Positions 1 to 5,994 of a stretch of DNA of 7,423 nucleotides are shown piece after piece (the first letter of the stretch is position 1; each line of letters starts with the position of its first letter). Both the position numbers and the translations under genes were made by a program. The DNA comes from Micrococcales bacterium UBA7472. GTDB taxonomy: Bacteria; Actinomycetota; Actinomycetes; Actinomycetales; Microbacteriaceae. Below the pieces are notes generated by a model that was given only the letters and a program-made list of their open reading frames with translations, did not search any database and was not told the DNA's origin. The stretch is from assembly GCA_002478545.1 (NCBI GenBank), contig DLOY01000092.1:1-7423 (forward strand). The letters are read 5' to 3'.

Positions 1-912
1 CAGGGGCGCTTTGGGCGCCCCTTCGATTACTGAGAGTGAGTCTCTTACCGCTGCATCTCCGATCGCGTGGATGTGCAGCTGGAAACCGTGCTCTGCATAG
101 CGGTTTGCCGCTTCGCGAAGCTGTTCAGATTCCCAAACCGGTTCGCCGTGAGAGTGGGTATCCGCATAGGGCTCTAGCACAGCTGCCGTGCCGCTCCCGA
201 GAACCCCGTCGGCGAAGAATTTGGCCGTTTTTGCGGTCAGCAGCGGTGAGTTTGCATCCTGAATCTGACTGCGCAAATCAAGGAAGTACTCAAGGTCACT
301 CTGGTAGTTCTCGGGAGTGACTCGGAAGGCGAGGTTGGTGGCGACTTTCAACTGATTGCGCCTCAGCGCTTCTAAGTAGATTTCGGCCATACCCCGTTCA
401 ATCCAGGCGTCTTGGACCTGAACAATGCCATTTTCAAGCATTCTTTCCTGAGACCAAGTCAAGGCACTGAGTTCAGCGTCCAAGCTAAGCGGTGGAATGC
501 AAGAGAGGACGACATCCATTGCACCCGATTCTCGAAGTGTCCCGGTTGGTCTGCCTGTTGAATCGATGTCAGCGAAGCCAGGAAAGACTTCGGGGAACTT
601 ATCGATAACCCCGGCTCGTCTCAGGGCCTCCGAATTCACCCAGATGGTGTGATGGTCTGAAGCATGGAGCACCACTGGGCGATCCGGTACTACGGAATCT
701 AGCCAGCTCGCCAGAAATGTTTCGGCGAGGGAGCGTTCATAGGCTCCTCCAACAATCCACTCCGTATTGGGGTTTTCCTTTGCAAATTTGGATACTGTGT
801 CGAGGATAAGTTCGATGCTCCTAAGGCCATCGAGCTGAGGACCCAGGGCCTCCCTGCCGGCGAATATCGGATGGGCATGACCATCTCTGAAGGCGGGGAG
901 TCGAACACTCAT
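1..912 (-). CDS. Amidohydrolase, YtcJ/Amidohydro_3 type, 3' end cut off by the window
   Basis: This is a metal-dependent hydrolase of the amidohydrolase superfamily; the substrate cannot be told, as the YtcJ group includes amide and formamide hydrolases. It reads open for 304 codons from ATG to the left edge without a stop, and the family usually has about 500 residues. Visible motifs are DGHAHP (residues 10-15, the first metal-binding HxH), ASDHHTIWVNSEAL (84-97), KFFADGVLGSGTA (231-243) and LHIHAIGDAAV (279-289, family-typical HAIGD block). No signal peptide or membrane segment is seen, so it is probably cytoplasmic. The start is fixed: the tdk stop TAA lies immediately upstream in frame (TAAATG), so no longer N-terminus is possible. 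As a result the 50 or so N-terminal residues that normally form part of the small beta domain are absent. It is probably translated by coupling to tdk, as its own ribosome binding site is weak. The family is clear; the function is open. Confidence 0.88.
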   Translation of the reverse strand, partial: MSVRLPAFRDGHAHPIFAGREALGPQLDGLRSIELILDTVSKFAKENPNTEWIVGGAYERSLAETFLASWLDSVVPDRPVVLHASDHHTIWVNSEALRRAGVIDKFPEVFPGFADIDSTGRPTGTLRESGAMDVVLSCIPPLSLDAELSALTWSQERMLENGIVQVQDAWIERGMAEIYLEALRRNQLKVATNLAFRVTPENYQSDLEYFLDLRSQIQDANSPLLTAKTAKFFADGVLGSGTAAVLEPYADTHSHGEPVWESEQLREAANRYAEHGFQLHIHAIGDAAVRDSLSVIEGAPKAPL

Positions 913-1506
913 TTAGATAATCTGCTTCTTCTCTAGATAGCAGGAAGCGCAGAGTGACTCGTAGCTCACTTGATCGCCATCGATAGCTACCTGTTCACCG
1001 TCGAAGGTGAAGCTTCCATTGATTACTCGACCATTGAACATAGCCTTGCGCCCACAGCGGCAGATGGTCTTTAGCTCCTCCAGTGAGTGTGCTATCTCCA
1101 AGAGCCTGCGACTGCCCGGGAAAGACTTGGTTTGAAAGTCGGTTCTGATCCCATAAGCGAGCACGGGAACCTTATCTAGGACCGCTAGCTCTAGTGCTTG
1201 GTCAACCTGATCGGGGGTTAGGAATTGCGCTTCATCAATCAGCAAGCAGGCAATCTCTTTGCCATTTTGCTGATTAGTCCGATTTGATTTGAAAAGCTCT
1301 CGCAAGTTATCTTTTGGCTCGACCAAGAAGTCCACCTCTCGGGTCACCCCGAGTCTTGAGACGATCTTCCTGTCACCTTTGGAATCGATGGCAGGCTTCG
1401 CCAGTAGAACATGCTGAGACCGCTCTTCGTAGTTATATGCAGCCTGCAGCAAGGCAGTTGACTTGCCTGAATTCATTGCGCCGTAGCGGAAGTAAAGCTT
1501 GCTCAT
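913..1506 (-). CDS. tdk: Thymidine kinase, TK1-like (type II)
   Basis: Phosphorylates thymidine to dTMP with ATP in the cytoplasmic pyrimidine salvage pathway. The 197-residue length is normal for the family. The P-loop GAMNSGKST is at residues 9-17, the Walker B/catalytic DEAQF at 91-95 (E92 the likely general base), YGIRTDF at 118-124, and the structural zinc site is complete: C149 and C151 (CRC) with C186 and C189 (CASC). The start at 1506 gives the typical MSKLYFRYGAMNSGKST beginning; a frame extending up to 1632 exists but would add 42 atypical residues lying over the photolyase gene. No strong ribosome binding site precedes the ATG. The gene is divergent from the photolyase with a 31-base spacer, and its stop codon touches the amidohydrolase start, so the two minus-strand genes are probably co-transcribed. 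Many actinobacteria, such as Mycobacterium tuberculosis, lack this enzyme. Confidence 0.96.
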   Translation of the reverse strand: MSKLYFRYGAMNSGKSTALLQAAYNYEERSQHVLLAKPAIDSKGDRKIVSRLGVTREVDFLVEPKDNLRELFKSNRTNQQNGKEIACLLIDEAQFLTPDQVDQALELAVLDKVPVLAYGIRTDFQTKSFPGSRRLLEIAHSLEELKTICRCGRKAMFNGRVINGSFTFDGEQVAIDGDQVSYESLCASCYLEKKQII

Positions 1507-1525
1507 GATTGTTCTGTAATCGTAT

Positions 1526-1531
1526 AGGTGG
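1526..1531 (+). promoter_or_regulatory. Ribosome binding site deciding a TTG start
   Basis: AGGTGG lies 6 bases before the TTG at 1538. An in-frame TGA stop occupies 1535-1537, so TTG is the first possible codon. The site and the family-like N-terminus together support the unusual start. Confidence 0.75.
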
Positions 1532-1537
1532 TTTTGA

Positions 1538-2962
1538 TTGCAACTGTTATTTGCCGACCAACTCGGCCCGCATTTTGATCTAGGTGGAGAAATAGTTCTT
1601 CCTGAGGTCACTGCGCAATTCTCGAAGCGCACCTACCACCGTCAGAAGGCACACCTGATTCTCTATGCGATCAGGGCCAGGGCATTGGACCCCCGGGTTA
1701 CTCTGGTGAAACTTGATAGCTATCGCCAACTGGACCCAACACTGGTGACAAAGGCGATTGCGCCTACCTCTAGACCTATGTTGGCCCTCGCACATTCACT
1801 TGGCCTATCTCTTTTGGAACCGAGGGGTTTCTGCAGCACTCGAGAGCAGTGGCTTGAAAACAAGGGCAAGGGGTTCCTGCTTGAGACCTTCTATAGAAAT
1901 CAGCGGCGCTCCCTCGGAGTTCTGATGAATGGAACCGAGCCCTGCGAAGGTCAGTGGAATTTTGACCACGAAAATCGAAAACCAGTTCCCAAGGGCGGGC
2001 TCGGCGTTCCTCACTTTGAGGTCCTCGAGAACGAAATTGATGCCCAGGTGCGCAAGGATTTAGATCAGCTGTCTCAAAGCGGCATTGTTAGCTTCATCGG
2101 TGAAGATGGGCCGAGAAAATTCGCAGGGAGTCGCCAGGAGGCACTTGCAGCTCTTGACCACTTCATCGAACACCAGCTTCCCGTTTTTGGTCCGTATGAG
2201 GACGCTGTCTATGACAGCGAGTGGGTCTTGGCGCATTCGATGCTTAGCGCACCGATGAATCTGGGTCTACTGGACCCCATGGAAGTGGTTCGACGGGTTG
2301 AGCAGGCCTACCTATTCGGTACCGCGCCGATTCAATCCGTTGAGGGTTTCATACGACAGGTCATTGGTTGGCGAGATTATGTATGGCACCTTTACTGGGA
2401 GTTTGGGGAGGAGTACGAAAACTCCAATTACCTGAACGCCAAGACGCCGATCCCGGAATGGTTCGCTCAGCTCAAGGGAGCTGAAGTTGAGTCCCGGTGC
2501 GTGTCTCACTCGCTTGATTCTGTATCTCGAAATGCTTGGGCTCATCACATCCAAAGACTCATGGTTCTGGGTAATTTTGCCTTGCAACGAGGTCTTGACC
2601 CTAAGGCTTTGAACGACTGGTTTATTGACGCCTTCGTGGACGGCACCCCCTGGGTCATGCCGGCCAACGTGATTGGAATGTCTCAGTATGCGGATGGTGG
2701 ACGAATGTCCACCAAGCCGTACACCGCAGGTGGCTCGTACATAAACAAGATGACCAATCTATGCGTTAGCTGCAAATTTGACCCTAAGGTCAGGGTCGGA
2801 CCCACAGCCTGTCCGATGACAGCAGGTTACTGGAATTTTCTGGATGCGAACGAAGCCAAACTTAGGGGTAACCCACGCATGAATCAGGTTTTTGCTGGAT
2901 TGTCAAAGCTCTCTGATCGCACCGAGCTCGTCATACAGGAACGGACCCGAGAGAAGTTTTGA
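1538..2962 (+). CDS. Iron-sulfur bacterial cryptochrome/(6-4) photolyase (FeS-BCP, PhrB/CryB-like)
   Basis: Flavoprotein of the photolyase/cryptochrome superfamily, predicted to repair (6-4) pyrimidine photoproducts with blue light; members carry FAD, a lumazine antenna and a [4Fe-4S] cluster. The 474 residues start at TTG with QLLFADQLGP, the usual opening of the N-terminal antenna-binding domain (about 1-200). The FAD domain follows (about 205-460) with EGFIRQVIGWRDY (269-281), HHIQRLMVLGNFAL (336-349, the two histidines tied to 6-4 repair), NVIGMSQYADGG (377-388) and KPYTAGGSYINKM (393-405). WNFDHENR is at 140-147. Four cluster cysteines, C321, C409, C412 and C425, keep exactly the spacing I recall for Agrobacterium PhrB (350, 438, 441, 454). 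Some electron-transfer positions differ (see findings). It is divergent from tdk, and any promoter probably lies inside tdk. The family is very sure; repair versus purely signalling function is inferred. Confidence 0.95.
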   Translation: MQLLFADQLGPHFDLGGEIVLPEVTAQFSKRTYHRQKAHLILYAIRARALDPRVTLVKLDSYRQLDPTLVTKAIAPTSRPMLALAHSLGLSLLEPRGFCSTREQWLENKGKGFLLETFYRNQRRSLGVLMNGTEPCEGQWNFDHENRKPVPKGGLGVPHFEVLENEIDAQVRKDLDQLSQSGIVSFIGEDGPRKFAGSRQEALAALDHFIEHQLPVFGPYEDAVYDSEWVLAHSMLSAPMNLGLLDPMEVVRRVEQAYLFGTAPIQSVEGFIRQVIGWRDYVWHLYWEFGEEYENSNYLNAKTPIPEWFAQLKGAEVESRCVSHSLDSVSRNAWAHHIQRLMVLGNFALQRGLDPKALNDWFIDAFVDGTPWVMPANVIGMSQYADGGRMSTKPYTAGGSYINKMTNLCVSCKFDPKVRVGPTACPMTAGYWNFLDANEAKLRGNPRMNQVFAGLSKLSDRTELVIQERTREKF

Positions 2963-2988
2963 CAAGCGCATAACTGCGGGTTTAGATT
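2959..2988 (+). promoter_or_regulatory. Predicted sigma70-type promoter for the DUF3145-like gene
   Basis: A perfect -35 box TTGACA (2959-2964) is followed after 18 bases by a -10-like TAGATT (2983-2988, four of six matches). The -35 box overlaps the photolyase stop codon TGA (2960-2962). Transcription would begin near 2995, leaving a leader of about 30 bases before the next gene. This is a prediction from sequence only. Confidence 0.5.
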
Positions 2989-3026
2989 TGCAGAACCACC
3001 CAGATCGTTGGGGAAGACGAATCTAG

Positions 3027-3482
3027 GTGGTTATGGATCAGGTTAGCGAGCTGTGGATCGGAGAGATCCCGGCACATAAACTGGCAAGCTTCGAATCGCT
3101 GCTTGCCAGCTTTGCTGTGCAATGCACTGCAAAACTCGCGCCCAACTCAAGTCTTTTCACGATTCACTCTGACACCTACATCGATCAGGCTTCTCGTGCC
3201 ACCCTTGCTTCAGAGCTTGCCCGACTGGAATCTCCGTTCGAGCTTGTACACATCTCGCCGGCAGGCGAAAGATATGCATTTGTGCCGCATCTTGGTTTGC
3301 ACCGTTCGGACCTAAATGAAATCGGTGAGGAGCTATTGAGCTACGGACGCTTCGAAAGCCTGATCGAAAGGTCTAACGGAAGTAATCGCGAGCTTAGGCG
3401 TCTGGTCGACATAGCGCTGGGGAAGCCATGGCTGGAAGCGATTGATCTGATCAGGTCTAAGGCAGAACGAAGAGTTGCCTAA
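3027..3482 (+). CDS. DUF3145-like protein of unknown function
   Basis: A 151-residue soluble protein with no signal peptide, membrane segment or recognisable catalytic motif. I assign it to the actinobacterial DUF3145 family from length, position beside fabF and the C-terminal half: ERYAFVPHLGLHR (81-93) and ALGKPWLEAIDLIR (129-142) resemble the family's RYxxxPxLG and LLGxxWDxxLxxFR blocks. The match is by memory and the N-terminal half is diverged. The start is uncertain. GTG at 3027 directly follows an in-frame TAG; ATG at 3033 is the alternative. AGGTGG (3025-3030) is too close to serve the ATG well, while GGGGAAG (3010-3016) could serve the GTG at 10 bases. It has a promoter candidate of its own. 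Its stop overlaps the fabF stop by 4 bases in convergent orientation. The conserved place next to fatty-acid synthesis suggests, but does not show, a link to lipid metabolism. Confidence 0.82.
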   Translation: MVMDQVSELWIGEIPAHKLASFESLLASFAVQCTAKLAPNSSLFTIHSDTYIDQASRATLASELARLESPFELVHISPAGERYAFVPHLGLHRSDLNEIGEELLSYGRFESLIERSNGSNRELRRLVDIALGKPWLEAIDLIRSKAERRVA

Positions 3483-4711
3483 AGGTTTCTAAACGCCAAG
3501 ACAGCGTTGTGTCCACCAAAACCAAAGCTGTTGCTGATAGCAATTGCACCGGGGCGAGAAAGTTTGGTCGGCGTGGATGGAACGTTTAGTGGAATGGCCG
3601 GGTCTTGGTTATCTAGGTTGATGGTTGGCGGGACCAACTGATCTCGAAGCGCGAGAATTGTGAAGATCGCTTCGATTGCACCAGCACCACCCAAGAGGTG
3701 TCCGGTCGACGCCTTGGTGGCTGAAACAATCAGGGAATCAGTGTGATCGCCAAACACTCGCTTGATTGCTGTGTATTCGGCAATGTCTCCAACTGGAGTA
3801 GAAGTGGCATGAGCGTTTACGTGTTCAACATCCTTTACGCTCGCCCCTGCCTGCTCCAGCGCTGCTAGGACTGCTCGAGCGGCACCGGAACCCTCTGGGT
3901 CTGGCGCGGTGATGTGGTAGGCATCAGAGGTGACTGCCCCTCCCACGAGTTCGCAATAAATCTTTGCGCCGCGAGCCTTTGCATGCTCGTATTCCTCGAG
4001 CACCAAAGCGCCGGCACCTTCACCCATGACGAAGCCATCACGATCGGTGTCATAGGGGCGAGATGCCCTTGCTGGTTCATCGTTTCGCTTGCTCAGGGCA
4101 TGCATGGCTGCGAAAGCAGCAATCGGCAGCGGGTGGATCGCCGCTTCTGCGCCACCAGCTACGACTACATCTGCTTGACCGAGTTGAATTCTTTGAAGAG
4201 CATTCGCAATCGACTCGTTGCCAGATGCACATGCACTGACCGCAGTTCTTACACCGGCTCTGGCTCCCAGGTCCATGCCGATTGCGGCTGCCGGACCGTT
4301 TGGCATCAACATTGGCACAGTCATCGGGAGAACTCGACGCGGACCGCGCTCCTTCAGCGTGTCGAAAGCGTCAAGGAGTGTCCAAACACCACCGATGCCG
4401 GTGGCAAAATCGACGGCCAAACGCTCAGGGGTGACATCTGGAGAACCCGCATCTGCCCAAGCTTCTCGTGCCGAGATGAGGGCGAATTGTGATGATGGGT
4501 CTAGACGCTTGGCCTCTTGTGGAGTGAGCACTTGATCGGCAGAAATCTTGGCTTTACCAGCGAAGGTAACTGGGAGTTCGTAGCGCTCAACCCATTCCTG
4601 AGTGAGGGTTGAAATGCCGCTCTCGCCTTTTAGCAGGGCGCTCCATGAGGACGCGACGTCGCCACCCAGGGGAGTGGTGGCTCCGATACCGGTGACGACG
4701 ACGCGACGCAT
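3479..4711 (-). CDS. fabF: Beta-ketoacyl-ACP synthase II
   Basis: Condenses malonyl-ACP with a growing acyl-ACP in the elongation cycle of type II fatty-acid synthesis, in the cytoplasm. The 410 residues match the usual length. The thiolase-fold Cys-His-His set is complete: C161 in VSACASG (158-164), H301 in NAHATST (299-305) and H338 in GHLLGGAG (337-344); K333 in ATKAST and the C-terminal glycine-rich loop NSFGFGGHN (394-402) are also present. NAHATST, with alanine for the glycine of the E. coli enzyme, is common in actinobacteria. ATG at 4711 comes 5 bases after the acpP stop with only a weak ribosome binding site, so coupling to acpP is likely. It is the last gene of the cluster; its TAG stop overlaps the stop of the convergent DUF3145-like gene, and no hairpin terminator is visible. 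A polyketide-type ketosynthase is unlikely given the context. Confidence 0.96.
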   Translation of the reverse strand: MRRVVVTGIGATTPLGGDVASSWSALLKGESGISTLTQEWVERYELPVTFAGKAKISADQVLTPQEAKRLDPSSQFALISAREAWADAGSPDVTPERLAVDFATGIGGVWTLLDAFDTLKERGPRRVLPMTVPMLMPNGPAAAIGMDLGARAGVRTAVSACASGNESIANALQRIQLGQADVVVAGGAEAAIHPLPIAAFAAMHALSKRNDEPARASRPYDTDRDGFVMGEGAGALVLEEYEHAKARGAKIYCELVGGAVTSDAYHITAPDPEGSGAARAVLAALEQAGASVKDVEHVNAHATSTPVGDIAEYTAIKRVFGDHTDSLIVSATKASTGHLLGGAGAIEAIFTILALRDQLVPPTINLDNQDPAIPLNVPSTPTKLSRPGAIAISNSFGFGGHNAVLAFRNL

Positions 4712-4716
4712 GATGA

Positions 4717-4965
4717 CTAAGCCTGCGCGCCTACGATGAAGTTGACGGCGTCAGCAACGGTGATGAGGTTCTTTACTTCCTCGTCTGGGATCTTTACGCC
4801 GAACTTGTCCTCGGCGTTAACCACGATGGTCATCATTGAAATCGAATCGATGTCAAGGTCATCGGTGAATGACTTGTCCATCTGAACAGCATCGGTCGCA
4901 ATACCGGTCTCGTCGTTTACTAGTTCTGCAAGGCCGGCTAGGACCTCTGCTTGTGAAAGAGCCAT
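4717..4965 (-). CDS. acpP: Acyl carrier protein
   Basis: Small acidic cytoplasmic carrier that holds growing acyl chains on a 4'-phosphopantetheine arm and hands them between FabD, FabH, FabF and the reductases and dehydratase, which are encoded elsewhere. It has 82 residues, the normal size. The attachment serine is S41 in DLDIDSISM (37-45); the usual DSL reads DSI here, a conservative change. The four-helix pattern, with acidic residues around helix II and the KIPDEEV segment (58-64), fits the family. The start at 4965 is supported by AGGAGA 4 bases upstream. A 33-base spacer separates it from fabH, the longest gap in the cluster. The gene lies between fabH and fabF in the standard actinobacterial order. 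Confidence 0.97.
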   Translation of the reverse strand: MALSQAEVLAGLAELVNDETGIATDAVQMDKSFTDDLDIDSISMMTIVVNAEDKFGVKIPDEEVKNLITVADAVNFIVGAQA

Positions 4966-4969
4966 CTGA

Positions 4970-4975
4970 TCTCCT
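4970..4975 (-). promoter_or_regulatory. Strong ribosome binding site of acpP
   Basis: Read on the minus strand, AGGAGA sits 4 bases before the acpP ATG in an A-rich leader. It is the only near-consensus site in the fatty-acid cluster, which agrees with the high amount of carrier protein cells need relative to the enzymes. Confidence 0.75.
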
Positions 4976-4998
4976 GTTATCTGGGGTTTTGCTTTATT

Positions 4999-5994
4999 TT
5001 AGGGGAGTTCAACTACTTGGGCCGCGAAGGCAAGCCCTGCGCCGAAACCAATTTCTAGTGCGTAACCACCTGATTTGACCTGACCCTCTGCAAGCAATCG
5101 GTGCATCGCGAGGGGGATTGAGGCGGCCGAGGTATTGCCAGTTTCGATAATGTCCTTTGCCACAACAACGCTCTGCGGAAGCTCGAGCTGCTTGGCGAAC
5201 TCGTCGATGATTCGGATATTTGCCTGGTGGGTAACGAGGGCCGCAAGATCACTGGGTTGAAGACCTGCTTCAGCTAGTGCCTGCTTGGCAACCTTGGCCA
5301 TTTCCCACACGGCCCAACGGAAGACACTTTGCCCCTCTTGAACTAGGGTTGGCCATTCAGACTTGTGGTCGCGGAAATCCAGCTGCGATGCCGTCATACC
5401 GACCTTGTCCCAGTTGGAGCCATCCGAACCCCACACAGTCTTGGAGATTCCTGGATGGTCACTTGGTCCAACGATTGCGGCTCCGGCTCCGTCGCCTAGC
5501 AGGAACGAAATTGAGCGGTCCGTGGGCGAGATGTAATCGGAGAGCTTCTCGGCACCTACAACGAGAACAAACTCAGCTTGGCCAGATCGAACCAGCGAGT
5601 CCGCTTGAGCAATTCCGTAGCAATAGCCAGCACAGGCAGCTGATATGTCATAGGCTGCCGCGCCCTTAGCCCCTACTTTGTCGGCCAGAAGTGCCGCAGC
5701 CGATGGTGTCTGGTAAGGGAAGGTGATGGTGGCAACAATCACGGCGCCGATACGGGTCGGATCAATACCCGCCTTGGCTATTGCCTCTTGAGAGGCCTCG
5801 AACGCCATGTCAATCAGCGACTGGTCCGCATCCGCGCGCTTCCTGGTTACGATTCCAGTCCGCTGTCTAATCCACTCGTCTGAAGAATCGATTGGCCCCG
5901 CGATGTCATCATTGGTAACAACCAAGTGTCCTCTTGATGCACCCAGCGAGTAAATCTTGGTGAATTCGCGGGTTTGGGTTTGACGAAGAGCCAT
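4999..5994 (-). CDS. fabH: Beta-ketoacyl-ACP synthase III
   Basis: Starts fatty-acid synthesis by condensing a primer acyl-CoA with malonyl-ACP; in actinobacteria the primers often include branched acyl-CoAs, but the sequence alone does not settle this. The 331 residues are typical. The catalytic triad is complete: C121 in SAACAGYCYG (118-127), H256 in THQAN (255-259) and N287 in GNTSAAS (286-292). SSDEWIRQRTGI (37-48) and the C-terminal GFGAGLAFA (316-324) are family blocks. The ATG overlaps the fabD stop by one base (TAATG), so translation is probably coupled to fabD. It is followed by a 33-base spacer and acpP. Its position in a fabD-fabH-acpP-fabF cluster makes a secondary-metabolite KAS III homologue unlikely. 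Confidence 0.96.
   Translation of the reverse strand: MALRQTQTREFTKIYSLGASRGHLVVTNDDIAGPIDSSDEWIRQRTGIVTRKRADADQSLIDMAFEASQEAIAKAGIDPTRIGAVIVATITFPYQTPSAAALLADKVGAKGAAAYDISAACAGYCYGIAQADSLVRSGQAEFVLVVGAEKLSDYISPTDRSISFLLGDGAGAAIVGPSDHPGISKTVWGSDGSNWDKVGMTASQLDFRDHKSEWPTLVQEGQSVFRWAVWEMAKVAKQALAEAGLQPSDLAALVTHQANIRIIDEFAKQLELPQSVVVAKDIIETGNTSAASIPLAMHRLLAEGQVKSGGYALEIGFGAGLAFAAQVVELP

Noticed and set aside
36..320. A 94-codon plus-strand frame at the left end.
   Set aside because: It is antisense to the amidohydrolase and rich in Arg and Ser without any recognisable motif.
699..908. A short minus-strand frame inside the amidohydrolase.
   Set aside because: The overlapping frame from 912 to the left edge carries the clear hydrolase motifs; this one is a shadow.
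1499..1528. TTGCTC with 18-base spacing to TATAGG as a photolyase promoter.
   Set aside because: The -35 matches only three of six bases, and the start would fall at the initiation codon, which conflicts with a good ribosome binding site at 1526-1531.
1507..1632. A 42-codon N-terminal extension of thymidine kinase.
   Set aside because: The added residues do not resemble the family, overlap the photolyase gene, and the internal ATG at 1506 gives the classic N-terminus with the P-loop at residue 9.
3002..3024. Weak stem (AGATCG with CG-A-ATCT) in the leader of the DUF3145-like gene, considered as a riboswitch or attenuator.
   Set aside because: It has six pairs with a bulge and no further structure; the leader is too short for a riboswitch.
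3492..3508. AACGC/GCGTT hairpin close to the convergent stops, considered as a terminator.
   Set aside because: The stem is only 5 bp, the loop is 7 bases, no T run follows, and it lies inside the fabF coding sequence.
3914..4492. A 192-codon open frame on the plus strand opposite fabF.
   Set aside because: It is fully antisense to an intact, well-conserved gene, shows no family motif and has low-complexity composition typical of a shadow frame.
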